NCBI RefSeq assembly: GCF_014648315.1
Contig: NZ_BMQW01000017.1
Span: forward strand, 1 to 52,909
DNA: 52,909 nt
Direction of reading: 5' to 3'
From: Shewanella ulleungensis
GTDB lineage: Bacteria > Pseudomonadota > Gammaproteobacteria > Enterobacterales > Shewanellaceae
This document shows, piece after piece, positions 32,510 through 42,375 of the stretch (its first letter is position 1; each line of letters begins with the position of its first letter). The notes beneath the pieces are model-generated. The model did not search any database. It was not told the origin of the DNA and saw only the letters and a list, made by a program, of their open reading frames with translations. The translations under genes were made by a program, and so were the position numbers.

Positions 32510-33705
32510 TGTCGATGCAAAATATGGTGATACTAGGAGCGACAGGTTCCATTGGCGCAAGCACTCTGAGCGTGATAGCAAGTAACCCTGCCGAGTTTCA
32601 TGTCTATGGCTTAGTTGCCAATGCCAGTGTTGATAAAATGCTCGCCCTGTGTGTTAAGTATCAACCACAATACGCTCATATGGTCGATGAGGCTGCTGCT
32701 ATGCAGCTAAAAGCTCTATTACCTTCACATAGTGCCACTCAAGTCACCACAGGCGCAGAAGCGCTAAATGCGTTAGTTACCGACAGTAAAACAGATACCG
32801 TGATGGCTGCCATTGTTGGTGCTGCTGGACTCGTGCCGACATTTGATGCCGTAAAGGCGGGTAAACGCGTGCTGTTGGCTAACAAAGAAGCGTTGGTGAT
32901 GTCTGGCGAACTGTTTATGAATACCGCTAAAGCTTCTGGTGCAACAGTGTTACCCGTCGACAGCGAACATAATGCTATTTTTCAATGTTTACCTCAGCAA
33001 GTACAAGACCAGCTTGGTTACTGTGATCTTAATGGCAATGGTATTTCGCATATTTTGCTAACGGGATCAGGTGGGCCTTTTCTTCATACCGATTTAACCA
33101 CCTTGAGCACCATGACACCGGCTCAGGCGTGTAATCACCCTAATTGGTCTATGGGCCCTAAGATTTCGGTTGATTCGGCCACTATGATGAATAAAGGTTT
33201 AGAGTTTATCGAAGCTCGTTGGTTGTTTAACACCCAAAAAGACCAGCTAAAAGTGGTTATTCACCCTCAGAGTGTTATTCATTCAATGGTGCAATATCGA
33301 GATGGTTCAGTGATTGCGCAAATGGGAAATCCCGATATGCGCACTCCAATTGCTCATTGTATGAGCTATCCGCAAAGAATTCAGGCCGGTGTTGAACCTT
33401 TAGACTTTTTCAAAGTCGGAGAATTAAGCTTTTGTGAACCTGACTTTAGTCGTTTTCCTTGTTTACGCTTAGCGATGCAAGCTTGCGAACAAGGGCAAGA
33501 TGCGACAACAGTGTTAAATGCGGCTAACGAAATTGCCGTCGATTCATTTTTAAAAGGTCAGATCCGTTTTACCGATATCGCTGATGTTAATCATCATTGT
33601 TTAGACTCAGTGCAACAAACACGCTTAGCCAATATTGAAGATATTTTGCAGCTTGATGAGCAAGCGCGCAAAACGGCTAAATCGGTTATTAACGCACTTA
33701 ATTAA
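32509..33705 (+). CDS. dxr: 1-deoxy-D-xylulose 5-phosphate reductoisomerase
   Basis: DXR converts DXP to MEP with NADPH, the committed step of the non-mevalonate isoprenoid pathway that feeds UppS upstream. It has 398 residues from ATG 32509, which matches E. coli; an in-frame GTG at 32500 would add three residues and lies inside cdsA. Motifs: VILGATGSIGAS (NADPH binding), LLANKEALVMSGELF near 123, PVDSEHNAIFQC near 148 (metal and substrate), and SATMMNKGLEFIEARWLF near 222. ATG overlaps the last base of the cdsA stop. Confidence 0.97.
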   Translation: MSMQNMVILGATGSIGASTLSVIASNPAEFHVYGLVANASVDKMLALCVKYQPQYAHMVDEAAAMQLKALLPSHSATQVTTGAEALNALVTDSKTDTVMAAIVGAAGLVPTFDAVKAGKRVLLANKEALVMSGELFMNTAKASGATVLPVDSEHNAIFQCLPQQVQDQLGYCDLNGNGISHILLTGSGGPFLHTDLTTLSTMTPAQACNHPNWSMGPKISVDSATMMNKGLEFIEARWLFNTQKDQLKVVIHPQSVIHSMVQYRDGSVIAQMGNPDMRTPIAHCMSYPQRIQAGVEPLDFFKVGELSFCEPDFSRFPCLRLAMQACEQGQDATTVLNAANEIAVDSFLKGQIRFTDIADVNHHCLDSVQQTRLANIEDILQLDEQARKTAKSVINALN

Positions 33706-33714
33706 TTCAGGGAA

Positions 33715-35088
33715 ATGATGATAGATTTTTTTTGGAGCCTTGGTTCCTTTATCGTGGCATTGGGCATTTTAATTACCGCCCATGAATACGGTCATTTTTG
33801 GGTTGCTCGTCGTTGTGGTGTCAAAGTAGAGCGTTTCTCTATCGGTTTTGGCAAGGCAATTTGGCGCAAAGTGGGTCAAGACGGCACCGAATACGTGGTC
33901 GCGATGATCCCATTGGGTGGCTATGTCAAAATGCTCGATGAGCGTGTTGAAGACGTACCAGCAGAACTTGCTGACCAAGCATTTAATCGTAAAACGGTTT
34001 GGCAACGAATTGCTATTGTCTCAGCTGGCCCCATTGCCAATTTTATTTTTGCTATAGTTGCTTTATATATTATGTACTTAATCGGTACACCATCGTTAAA
34101 GCCTGTTATTGATAGCACTAAATTAGACAGCCCCGCAGGCATTATTAATGTCGTTGAACCGCAACAGATTATTGCGGTGTCAGGGCAGAAAGTTCGTACG
34201 TGGGAAGAAGTGAATTTAGCCTTAGTAGGGCATATTGGTGATCCCAGTATCGAATTAACCTTAGCCCCCCTTGCCACGCTATCGAGCATGGATATGCCAA
34301 CGAAAACGGTAACATTAGATACAAGTGCTTGGATTTTTGACCCAGAAAAAACGTCGCCTATTATTTCGCTTGGTTTAGGCATATTCCGCCCAGGGATTGA
34401 CCCTACCATTGCCTTAGTGTCGGCCGAGAGTGCGGCAGAGCAAGCCGGAATAAAAGTCGGAGACAAATTGTCAGCGATTAATGGTCATCCTTACAGTGAT
34501 TGGAAAGCTTTTGTCGATGTGGTACAAACATCTGCAAATGAAACGATAAACATGACATTGATACGAGATGGGCAAGTGATCAATGTTGATGTAACACCTA
34601 AAGCACAACAAAACTCAGATGGGGAAACCATTGGTATTGTTGGCATTAGTCCTACTCAAGCGCCATGGCCTGACAATATGCGCTTTGATCTTGAGTATGG
34701 CATAGTAGATTCTTTCATCGCCGCGACTGATAAAACATGGCAACTTGTTGTGGTCAGTTTCAAGATGATTGGAAAATTATTTACCGGCGATGTGTCGGTG
34801 AAAAACTTAAGTGGTCCTATCTCGATTGCACAAGGCGCAGGCGCCAGTGCAAGTTACGGTTTAGTATACTTTCTTGGGTTTATCGCGCTCATCAGCGTTA
34901 ACTTAGGCATCATTAATTTAATGCCTTTGCCAGTGCTTGATGGTGGACACTTGCTGTATTACTTTGTTGAAGTGATTACTGGTAAGCCTGTACCTGAAAA
35001 GGTGCAGGAAATAGGTTTCAGGTTTGGCGCAGCTTTGCTGCTAATGTTGATGGGTGTCGCCCTATTCAACGATTTTGCCCGACTCTGA
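33715..35088 (+). CDS. rseP: Site-2 protease RseP
   Basis: RseP cleaves the anti-sigma factor RseA within the membrane to free sigma-E, and also clears signal peptides. It has 457 residues (E. coli 450). The zinc motif HEYGH is near residue 23 in the first membrane span, and the third ligand is in LPVLDGGHLLYYFVE near 405-419. Two PDZ domains lie between (about 120-205 and 215-300; IFRPGIDPTIALVSAESAAE begins the second). Four membrane spans are apparent. It lies directly upstream of bamA, the usual arrangement. Confidence 0.96.
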   Translation: MMIDFFWSLGSFIVALGILITAHEYGHFWVARRCGVKVERFSIGFGKAIWRKVGQDGTEYVVAMIPLGGYVKMLDERVEDVPAELADQAFNRKTVWQRIAIVSAGPIANFIFAIVALYIMYLIGTPSLKPVIDSTKLDSPAGIINVVEPQQIIAVSGQKVRTWEEVNLALVGHIGDPSIELTLAPLATLSSMDMPTKTVTLDTSAWIFDPEKTSPIISLGLGIFRPGIDPTIALVSAESAAEQAGIKVGDKLSAINGHPYSDWKAFVDVVQTSANETINMTLIRDGQVINVDVTPKAQQNSDGETIGIVGISPTQAPWPDNMRFDLEYGIVDSFIAATDKTWQLVVVSFKMIGKLFTGDVSVKNLSGPISIAQGAGASASYGLVYFLGFIALISVNLGIINLMPLPVLDGGHLLYYFVEVITGKPVPEKVQEIGFRFGAALLLMLMGVALFNDFARL

Positions 35089-35119
35089 GCAAGGACAGAC
35101 TAATAATTAGAAGTGCTCT

Positions 35120-37603
35120 ATGAGATTGAATAAAATTTTTGCCTCGATGTTATTCGTCGGCGCGTCTTTTTCAGGGAATGGTTGGGCAGAGTCTTTCCAA
35201 CCTTTTGAAGTGACCGACATTCAAGTAGAAGGTCTGCAACGAGTTGCTCTCGGTGCGGCGCTATTAAACTTACCTGTGAAAATAGGTGACACGATAGATG
35301 AAGTTAAATTACAGCAAGCAATTAAGAGCCTATATGGCTCAACTAATTTTGAAAACATCAGTATAAGTCATGAAAATGGCATATTGTATGTAGCCGTAAA
35401 AGAACGTCCAACCATCAGTATTATCTCGTTTGAAGGTAATAAAGACATCAAAGACGAACAGTTACAAGAAAGTCTTGATGGCTCTGGTGTTAAATCTGGT
35501 GAATCATTAGATAGAACTATGTTGTCAGGCATCGAAAAAGGTCTGCAAGATTTCTATTACGGCGTAGGTAAATATGGCGCCAAAGTTGAAGCGCAAATTA
35601 TCAACTTACCGCGTAACCGTGTTGAACTTAAATTTAAGTTTACTGAAGGTTTAGCCGCAGAAATTCGCCAAATTAACGTAGTAGGTAACACAGTATTTAC
35701 TGACTCAGAGCTTATCAGCATGCTTGAGCTTAAAGACTATGTTGCGTGGTGGGATTTATTCGGTGAACGTCGCTATCAAAAGCAAAAGTTACAGGCTGAT
35801 TTAGAAACCATTAAAACCTATTATCACAATCAAGGTTATATCCGCTTTGAAGTGACTTCAACGCAGGTTGCGATGACGCCAGACCGAAAAGGTTTGTACA
35901 TCACAATCAACGTTAATGAAGGCGAGAAATACAAAGTTAAAGAAGTTAACTTAGTCGGCGACTTAATGGGCCGTGAAGAGTTAATGACATCTATTTTGCC
36001 AATTAAAGCAGGCAATATGTACAACGGTGCTGATGTGACATTCACCGAAGAAATGTACAGTAAATATTTAGGCCGCTTTGGTTATGCTTACCCAGAAGTG
36101 AAAACATATCCTGAAATTGATGACGAAAATAAAGAAGTTGTATTAAACATCAATATTAAACCAGGTAAACGTGTTTATGTTCGCTCTATCAATTTCACAG
36201 GTAACACTGTGACCAAAGATGAAGTGATGCGTCGAGAGTTACGTCAAATGGAAGGTGCTTGGTTAAACTCAGCACAAATTGAACAGTCTAAAACTCGTCT
36301 TAACCGCCTAGGTTACTTCGAAACAGTAGAGACCGAGACCGTTCAAGTACCTGGTAGTGACGACCTTGTTGACGTAGCCGTAACGGTAAAAGAACAGCCT
36401 TCTGGTTCGTTCAACGCTGGTGTTGGTTATGGTACTGAATCAGGTGTTAGCTTGCAGTTTGGGGTTGAGCAAAATAACTTCCTCGGAACGGGTAACCAAG
36501 CTGGTTTTAGTGTTAATACTAACAAGTATTCAAAAAGTGCGACCTTGTCTTATACCGACCCATACTTTACTAAAGATGGTGTGAGTTTAGGCGGCAGTGT
36601 GTACTGGAACGAGTTTGATGCTAATCAGGCTAACCTTGAACGTTATAAGAATAAATCTTATGGCGTAGCACTTAACTCAGGCTTCCCGATTAACGAATCT
36701 AACCGTTTAAATGGTGGTATTGGTTATCGTCATAATACGATTTCTGAAATTTCATCATATGAACAAGCTGTTCGTTTTTACAATATTTACCGTGAAAACG
36801 ATGAAGTGGATTCAGATTTAAGTTTTGATAACTTTGAATTGACCGCAGGTTGGTACCGCAGCACGCTTAACCGCGGCACATTCCCAACAGATGGTTCGTC
36901 TCAGCGACTAAGCGGTAAAATGACGGTTCCAGGATCGGATTTACAATATTTCAAAACCGATTTTGATACTAACTTCTATTTCCCGTTGACCCGTCAGCAT
37001 GGATTTGTGTTGTTAGCTCGTGCGCATTTAGGTTACGCAAATGGTTATGGTAACTTTAATGATAATGAGCAAATTTTACCATTCTGGGAGAATTACTACT
37101 CAGGTGGTTCAAGCTCATTGCGTGGGTTTAAATCTAACTCTGTAGGTCCGCGTTCATTCTACCTATACCGTGGTAGTTCAGCGTGTTCGCCAGATCCATC
37201 GGGAGATGGTTGTAGCTTGCCTGGTGATGTTGACGCTGTTTATGTGAGTGAAGGTAACTCTATTGGTGGTAACGCGATTGCCACAGCAAGTTTAGAAATG
37301 ATTGTACCAACGCCATTTTTAGATGAGGCTTACACCAACTCAGTGCGTACCAGTTTCTTCTTAGATGCCGGTAACGTATGGGATACCGAGTTTGATTATG
37401 ATGGCTATCGTTATTTGCCAGCAGATCAATTCTCGCAGTTAAGTGATTATAGTGACCCGTCGCGTATTCGTGCGTCATGGGGTATGAGCGTGCAGTGGCT
37501 ATCACCAATGGGTCCAATGGTGTTCAGTTTAGCTTGGCCGATAAAAGAATATGAAGACGATGACACAGAGATTTTCTCGTTCAATATTGGCAAAACGTTC
37601 TAA
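35120..37603 (+). CDS. bamA: Outer-membrane protein assembly factor BamA
   Basis: BamA is the core of the BAM complex that inserts beta-barrel proteins. The precursor has 827 residues. The signal peptide ends GNGWA before ESFQPFEV. Five POTRA domains cover about 24-425 (for example FEVTDIQVEGLQRV, then ISIISFEGNKDIKD, IRQINVVGNTVFTD, YKVKEVNLVGDLMG, VYVRSINFTGNTVTKD, each opening a POTRA). The Omp85 barrel follows, with the loop-6 motif SSLRGFKSNSVGPR near 664-677. It ends in NIGKTF, with the C-terminal aromatic expected for barrel insertion. An extracellular loop has four cysteines' worth of interest (SACSPDPSGDGCS holds two). Confidence 0.97.
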   Translation: MRLNKIFASMLFVGASFSGNGWAESFQPFEVTDIQVEGLQRVALGAALLNLPVKIGDTIDEVKLQQAIKSLYGSTNFENISISHENGILYVAVKERPTISIISFEGNKDIKDEQLQESLDGSGVKSGESLDRTMLSGIEKGLQDFYYGVGKYGAKVEAQIINLPRNRVELKFKFTEGLAAEIRQINVVGNTVFTDSELISMLELKDYVAWWDLFGERRYQKQKLQADLETIKTYYHNQGYIRFEVTSTQVAMTPDRKGLYITINVNEGEKYKVKEVNLVGDLMGREELMTSILPIKAGNMYNGADVTFTEEMYSKYLGRFGYAYPEVKTYPEIDDENKEVVLNINIKPGKRVYVRSINFTGNTVTKDEVMRRELRQMEGAWLNSAQIEQSKTRLNRLGYFETVETETVQVPGSDDLVDVAVTVKEQPSGSFNAGVGYGTESGVSLQFGVEQNNFLGTGNQAGFSVNTNKYSKSATLSYTDPYFTKDGVSLGGSVYWNEFDANQANLERYKNKSYGVALNSGFPINESNRLNGGIGYRHNTISEISSYEQAVRFYNIYRENDEVDSDLSFDNFELTAGWYRSTLNRGTFPTDGSSQRLSGKMTVPGSDLQYFKTDFDTNFYFPLTRQHGFVLLARAHLGYANGYGNFNDNEQILPFWENYYSGGSSSLRGFKSNSVGPRSFYLYRGSSACSPDPSGDGCSLPGDVDAVYVSEGNSIGGNAIATASLEMIVPTPFLDEAYTNSVRTSFFLDAGNVWDTEFDYDGYRYLPADQFSQLSDYSDPSRIRASWGMSVQWLSPMGPMVFSLAWPIKEYEDDDTEIFSFNIGKTF

Positions 37604-37658
37604 AACAAATACACTCGGCAGGTTTTGCTGATAACAACAAATTTAACAGGAGTCTACT

Positions 37659-38165
37659 TTGAAAAAGATGGTAAATCGCGCACTAGTAACATTGGCATTA
37701 ATTGCTACGCCTATGCTTGCACACGCAGAAAAAATTGCTGTGGTTGACATGGGTGAAGTATTTGAGCAGTTGCCACAGCGCGAGCAAATTTCTAAATCAT
37801 TAAAAGCTGAGTTTGGTGATCGTGTTGCAGAAGTTCAAAAAATGCAGGAAGAAATGCGTTCTTTGGTAGAAAAGCAACAACGTGACGGCGCATTAATGAG
37901 CGACACACAAAAAACTGAACTAGTGCGTAAAATGGATTCTCTAAAATCAGAATTCCAATTAAAAGGCAAAGCACTTGATGAAGACATGCGTCGTCGTCAA
38001 GGTGAAGAGCAAAATAAGCTATTAGTTCAAGTTCAAAAAGCCATTAATACCATTGCTGGTAAAGAAAATTATGACCTAGTGCTACAACGTGGCGCAGTTA
38101 TTTTTGTTAAGCCAGAAGCTGATATCAGCGGTAAAGTGGTTGAAGCCTTAAGTAAAGGCAAATAA
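37659..38165 (+). CDS. skp: Periplasmic chaperone Skp/OmpH
   Basis: Skp is a trimeric holdase that keeps unfolded outer-membrane proteins soluble on the way to BamA. The precursor has 168 residues. The signal peptide (VNRALVTLALIATPMLAHA) is cleaved before EKIAVVDMGEVFEQLPQ. Residues 45-135 are long helices rich in K, E and Q, the tentacle coiled coil. Start: TTG 37659 has AGGAG seven bases upstream; ATG 37668 is the alternative. It lies 55 bases after bamA and five before lpxD. Confidence 0.94.
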   Translation: MKKMVNRALVTLALIATPMLAHAEKIAVVDMGEVFEQLPQREQISKSLKAEFGDRVAEVQKMQEEMRSLVEKQQRDGALMSDTQKTELVRKMDSLKSEFQLKGKALDEDMRRRQGEEQNKLLVQVQKAINTIAGKENYDLVLQRGAVIFVKPEADISGKVVEALSKGK

Positions 38166-38170
38166 GTAAT

Positions 38171-39196
38171 ATGCAAAAAGTGACTTTAAAAGAGCTTGGC
38201 CAGCAATTGGGGGCAACGGTTAAAGGTGATGCCACATTGGAAATTACCAGTGTGGCGACTCTTGAAGATGCGGTCCAAGGTCAACTCTCTTTTTTAGCCA
38301 ATAGTAAGTACCGTGCTCAGCTTGAGGCAACTCAAGCTAGCGCGGTATTGCTAAGCGAAAAAGAAGCTGAGTTATATCAAGGGAATGCGTTAATTATAAG
38401 TGACCCTTATGTTGCATTTGCTCGTGTAGCACAACTCCTAGATACCACGCCCAAGCAAGTGTCGGGCATTCATCCATCTGCACAAATCGACCCGTCGGCT
38501 ATCATTGGTTCGGGTGCAGCTGTTGGCGCTAATGTGGTTATTGGTGCGCGGGCAATTCTGGGTGAGAACGTCCAAATTGGACCCGGCTGTGTTATCGGTG
38601 AAGACAGCATTATTGGTTCTGATTCTCGTCTTTGGGCTAACGTCACCGTATATCATGACGTGCACATCGGACAACATTGTCTTGTTCAATCAGGTACAGT
38701 GATTGGCTCTGATGGATTCGGTTATGCCAACGAGCGTGGAAACTGGATTAAAATTCCTCAAACTGGCGGGGTTCGTATTGGTAATCGGGTTGAAATTGGT
38801 GCGTGTACCAGTATCGATCGCGGTGCGTTGTCTCATACCGAAATTCATGACGGCGTGATTATCGATAACCAAATTCAAATTGCCCATAACGTGATCATTG
38901 GCCAAAATACTGCTATCGCAGGGAGCTCCACGATTGCGGGTAGTACCGAAATTGGTAAATACTGTATTATTGGTGGAAATTCTGCCGTTGCTGGACATTT
39001 AAGTATTGCAGATGGTGTTCATGTTTCTGGCGGCACTAACGTAACCAGTATCATCCGTGAGAAAGGCGTGTATTCTTCTGCGACGATCGCAATGGAAAAC
39101 AAACTATGGCGTCGAAACACTGTGCGTTTCCGTCAATTAGATGAATTATTTAATCGAGTGAAACATCTCGAGAAAAGCACCAAAGGCGAAGAATAA
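38171..39196 (+). CDS. lpxD: UDP-3-O-(3-hydroxyacyl)glucosamine N-acyltransferase
   Basis: LpxD adds the second acyl chain in lipid A synthesis from acyl-ACP. It has 341 residues, as in E. coli. The uridine-binding N-terminal domain (VATLEDAVQGQLSFLANSKY) precedes many hexapeptide repeats of a left-handed beta helix. The catalytic His is in IQIAHNVIIGQNTAIAGSST near 235-254. The C-terminal helix (RFRQLDELFNRVKHLEK) is present. Tight spacing with skp and fabZ indicates one operon. Confidence 0.97.
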   Translation: MQKVTLKELGQQLGATVKGDATLEITSVATLEDAVQGQLSFLANSKYRAQLEATQASAVLLSEKEAELYQGNALIISDPYVAFARVAQLLDTTPKQVSGIHPSAQIDPSAIIGSGAAVGANVVIGARAILGENVQIGPGCVIGEDSIIGSDSRLWANVTVYHDVHIGQHCLVQSGTVIGSDGFGYANERGNWIKIPQTGGVRIGNRVEIGACTSIDRGALSHTEIHDGVIIDNQIQIAHNVIIGQNTAIAGSSTIAGSTEIGKYCIIGGNSAVAGHLSIADGVHVSGGTNVTSIIREKGVYSSATIAMENKLWRRNTVRFRQLDELFNRVKHLEKSTKGEE

Positions 39197-39226
39197 GCCA
39201 ATTCTGCCTTGATTAAGGAATGTAGT

Positions 39227-39688
39227 GTGTCAAACCAATTAAACACCATGGATATTAAAGAGATACTTAAATATCTACCTCATAGATATCCGTTTTTGTT
39301 GATCGATCGTGTATTGGATTTTACCGTGGGCGAGCAATTGCACGCGATTAAAAACGTCACGATAAATGAACCTTTTTTCCAAGGTCATTTTCCTATTCAG
39401 CCGGTCATGCCGGGAGTGTTGATTTTAGAAGCGATGGCACAAGCCACAGGTTTACTTGCTTTTAAAACCATGAGCACCGAACCTTCTCCTGACGTATTGT
39501 ACTATTTTGCTGGTATCGACAAAGCACGTTTTAAACGTGTGGTTGAGCCAGGCGATCAAATACATTTTCACGTCAAAATGATCAAAGAACGCCGTGGTAT
39601 CGGAGTATTTATTGGTGAAGCATTGGTTGATGGTGAATTAGTGTGTTCTGCTGAAATCATGTGCGCACGTAGAGAGATTAAAAAGTGA
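39227..39688 (+). CDS. fabZ: 3-hydroxyacyl-ACP dehydratase FabZ
   Basis: FabZ dehydrates 3-hydroxyacyl-ACP in fatty acid elongation and competes with lipid A synthesis for its substrate. It is predicted at 153 residues from GTG 39227, which has AAGGA seven bases upstream; the open frame continues to TTG 39209 without better support. The hot-dog fold active site is GHFPIQPVMPGVLILEAMAQ, with the catalytic His and Glu in their usual spacing. It starts 30 bases after lpxD and overlaps lpxA by four bases (GTGA). Confidence 0.96.
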   Translation: MSNQLNTMDIKEILKYLPHRYPFLLIDRVLDFTVGEQLHAIKNVTINEPFFQGHFPIQPVMPGVLILEAMAQATGLLAFKTMSTEPSPDVLYYFAGIDKARFKRVVEPGDQIHFHVKMIKERRGIGVFIGEALVDGELVCSAEIMCARREIKK

Positions 39689-40455
39689 TAGATAAATTAG
39701 CGTTTGTTCACCCAACTGCCAAAATTGGTCAAAATGTAACAATTGGCCCATGGACATATATTGGTGAAAATGTTGAGATTGGCGACGACACATGGATTAG
39801 TTCTCATGTGGTTGTTAAAGGCCCAACCGTTATCGGTAAAGGTAACCGGATTTTTCAGTTCGCTTCTGTTGGCGAAGAGTGCCAAGATAAAAAATATGCT
39901 GGAGAACAAACTCGCTTAATTATCGGCGACAACAATATTATTCGTGAGTCTGTGACTATCCATCGTGGTACAACACAAGATCAAAACGAAACCCGTATTG
40001 GTTCTAATTGCTTATTTATGGCTTATGTTCATATTGCTCACGACTGTGTCGTGGGAAACAACGTGATTATGGCTAACAATGCTTCAATCGCTGGACACGT
40101 GCATGTCGGCGATTGGGTTATCCTTGGCGGTATGACAGGTGTGCATCAATTTGTTCGCATTGGTAATCATGCATTTACTGCTGGTGCGTCACTGATTTTA
40201 CAAGATGTCCCTCCGTTTGTAATGGCTGCGGGTTCTCCTGCTGTGCCACGTGGCTTAAACCTTGAAGGATTAAAGCGTCGTGGTTTTACTAAAGAAAGCC
40301 AGCGTGCGATTTTAAATGCTTATAAAGCTGTATTCCGTAAGAGCTTAACTATTGAAGAAGCGAACGCTGAAATCAGCGAGTTGGCTGACAAAGATGATAA
40401 TGTAAAAGCATTTATGGAATTCATTAATCAACCTGGTCGCGGCATTATTCGATAG
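39685..40455 (+). CDS. lpxA: UDP-N-acetylglucosamine acyltransferase
   Basis: LpxA performs the first step of lipid A synthesis, 3-O-acylation of UDP-GlcNAc. It has 256 residues (E. coli 262). Left-handed beta helix repeats run from HPTAKIGQNVTIGPWTYIGE. The catalytic His is in YVHIAHDCVVGNN near residue 119. The segment GMTGVHQFVRIG and the helical C-terminus (GLKRRGFTKESQRAI) are typical. Translation starts with GTG in a GTGA overlap with fabZ. Confidence 0.97.
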   Translation: MIDKLAFVHPTAKIGQNVTIGPWTYIGENVEIGDDTWISSHVVVKGPTVIGKGNRIFQFASVGEECQDKKYAGEQTRLIIGDNNIIRESVTIHRGTTQDQNETRIGSNCLFMAYVHIAHDCVVGNNVIMANNASIAGHVHVGDWVILGGMTGVHQFVRIGNHAFTAGASLILQDVPPFVMAAGSPAVPRGLNLEGLKRRGFTKESQRAILNAYKAVFRKSLTIEEANAEISELADKDDNVKAFMEFINQPGRGIIR

Positions 40456-40460
40456 AAGAA

Positions 40461-41618
40461 ATGATGACTCAACGTTCACAAAAAGTATTTGCCATTGTCG
40501 CCGGAGAAATCTCCGGCGATATTTTAGGTGCCGGCTTAGTTAAGTCGCTTAAGCAACGCCATCCTGATGCCCGTTTTATTGGTATCGGTGGTCCACGTAT
40601 GCAAGCCCTCGGATTTGAAAGTCTTTTCTCAATGGAAGAGCTTGCTGTAATGGGGTTAGTGGAAGTGTTATCGCGACTGCCTCGATTACTGCATATTCGT
40701 TCAAGTCTAATCAAACAAATTACTGAATTAGCACCAGATTGTTTTATTGGTATAGATGCCCCTGATTTTAATATCGGCCTTGAGCTTAAATTAAAAGCTA
40801 AAGGCATTAAAACTGTGCATTATGTGAGTCCTTCTGTATGGGCCTGGCGCCCAAAACGCATCTTTAAAATAGCTAAAGCCACCAATATGGTGTTGTCTTT
40901 ATTGCCATTCGAAAAAGCGTTTTACGACCAACATCAAGTCCCATGTACTTTTGTCGGTCATACTTTAGCTGATGATATTCCGATGCAAAGTGATAAGTTA
41001 GCCGCTCGAGCTGAACTAGGTTTAGACGCTTCAGCAGAATACCTGGCCATTTTACCTGGGTCTCGTGGCGGCGAGTTAGCTCAACTTGCCGAACCTTTTG
41101 TTAAAGCGGCTTTGCTCGTTAAACAAGCCTATCCTGACATTAAGTTTGTTACGCCAATGGTTAATGAGGCTCGCAAGCAACAATTTAACGACGCCCTGCA
41201 ACAACATGCGCCTGATTTAGAAATTCATATTGTTGATGGTCATTCGCGTGAAGTGATGGCTGCAGCCGACTGTATTTTACTCGCATCAGGCACAGCCACA
41301 TTAGAGGCCATGCTAGTAAAACGCCCAATGGTAGTGGCTTATCGTGTTAGCCCGATAACCTATGCTATTGCTATCCGCATGATGCAAATAAAGAATTACT
41401 CGCTACCTAATTTATTAGCCAATGAAGTGATTGTGCCTGAACTGATTCAGGATAATTGCCAGCCGCAATTAATTGCAGATGCTGTAATTAACCAGCTTAA
41501 CCAAGATTTTACGCCGCTAAATGCCCGATTCGAGCAATTGCATCTGTTACTTAAATGCAATGCCAGTGAGCGCGCAGCCGATGCTGTTGACGCATTACTG
41601 ACAATAGGACAATCTTAA
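40461..41618 (+). CDS. lpxB: Lipid A disaccharide synthase
   Basis: LpxB (GT19) condenses 2,3-diacyl-GlcN-1-P with UDP-diacyl-GlcN. It has 385 residues (E. coli 382). Characteristic segments are AGEISGDILGAGLVKSL near 13, IGIGGPRMQALGFESLF near 40, YVSPSVWAWRPKRIFKI near 121, LPGSRGGELAQL near 195 and ASGTATLEAMLVKRPMVVAY near 275. It is a peripheral membrane protein. Its TAA overlaps the rnhB ATG by one base. Confidence 0.97.
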   Translation: MMTQRSQKVFAIVAGEISGDILGAGLVKSLKQRHPDARFIGIGGPRMQALGFESLFSMEELAVMGLVEVLSRLPRLLHIRSSLIKQITELAPDCFIGIDAPDFNIGLELKLKAKGIKTVHYVSPSVWAWRPKRIFKIAKATNMVLSLLPFEKAFYDQHQVPCTFVGHTLADDIPMQSDKLAARAELGLDASAEYLAILPGSRGGELAQLAEPFVKAALLVKQAYPDIKFVTPMVNEARKQQFNDALQQHAPDLEIHIVDGHSREVMAAADCILLASGTATLEAMLVKRPMVVAYRVSPITYAIAIRMMQIKNYSLPNLLANEVIVPELIQDNCQPQLIADAVINQLNQDFTPLNARFEQLHLLLKCNASERAADAVDALLTIGQS

Positions 41619-42265
41619 TGACGATGCTGGATACCATTCCTGTAGTAATTAAAAATATCACTCAAGAGCAAGTCGATTTGTTGTCACAAGGGATTGTTGC
41701 CGGTGTTGATGAAGTCGGCCGTGGACCACTAGTGGGAGACGTGGTAACCGCAGCGGTGATTTTAGATCCTAATAAACCTATTATTGGTCTAAACGATTCT
41801 AAAAAACTCAGTGAAAAACGTCGTAATGCTCTATACCAAGATATTATGGATAACGCACTCAGTGTCTGCGTTGGCCGCGCCAGTCCTGCTGAAATTGATG
41901 AGCTTAATATTTTACATGCGACTATGTTAGCCATGCAGCGTGCTGTATCAGGATTAAGCATTCAACCACATCGCGTGCTTGTAGACGGTAACCGGGTACC
42001 TGATTTTGGTATTACCAGCCATGCTGTGATTAAAGGAGACGGTTTAGTTGCTGCAATAAGCGCTGCATCTATTATTGCTAAAGTAACCCGTGATGCAGAA
42101 ATGGCTATATTAGACAGCCAATACCCCCAGTATGGTTTTGCTAAACATAAAGGGTATCCAACCAAAGCGCACTTTGAAGCTTTAGCATTGCATGGTGTGT
42201 TGCCTGAGCATCGTAAAAGTTTTAAACCTGTGGCTGAACGTATTTTACTGCAGAATAAATTCTGA
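41618..42265 (+). CDS. rnhB: Ribonuclease HII
   Basis: RNase HII nicks DNA at embedded ribonucleotides. It has 215 residues (E. coli 198). The catalytic DE pair is in VAGVDEVGRGPLVGDV, with further acidic residues in LVDGNRVPDFG and AKVTRDAEMAILD. The family usually has PLAGPVV where this has PLVGDVV. An extra 20 or so residues precede the core. The one-base TAATG overlap couples it to lpxB. 110 bases separate it from dnaE. Confidence 0.95.
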   Translation: MTMLDTIPVVIKNITQEQVDLLSQGIVAGVDEVGRGPLVGDVVTAAVILDPNKPIIGLNDSKKLSEKRRNALYQDIMDNALSVCVGRASPAEIDELNILHATMLAMQRAVSGLSIQPHRVLVDGNRVPDFGITSHAVIKGDGLVAAISAASIIAKVTRDAEMAILDSQYPQYGFAKHKGYPTKAHFEALALHGVLPEHRKSFKPVAERILLQNKF

Positions 42266-42375
42266 TATTAAAGACAATAACCTACTTAATCATTGGAGAA
42301 ACTAGGTTATTTTGATAGTCTAAATCCCGCTTTTTCGTGTTGTTTCATTCATCTTTTTCGAAGAATAATTAATCT

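Noticed and set aside
38438..38998. Antisense frames inside lpxD
   Set aside because: They are mirror readings of the hexapeptide-repeat codons, with Asn-rich composition and no start signals.
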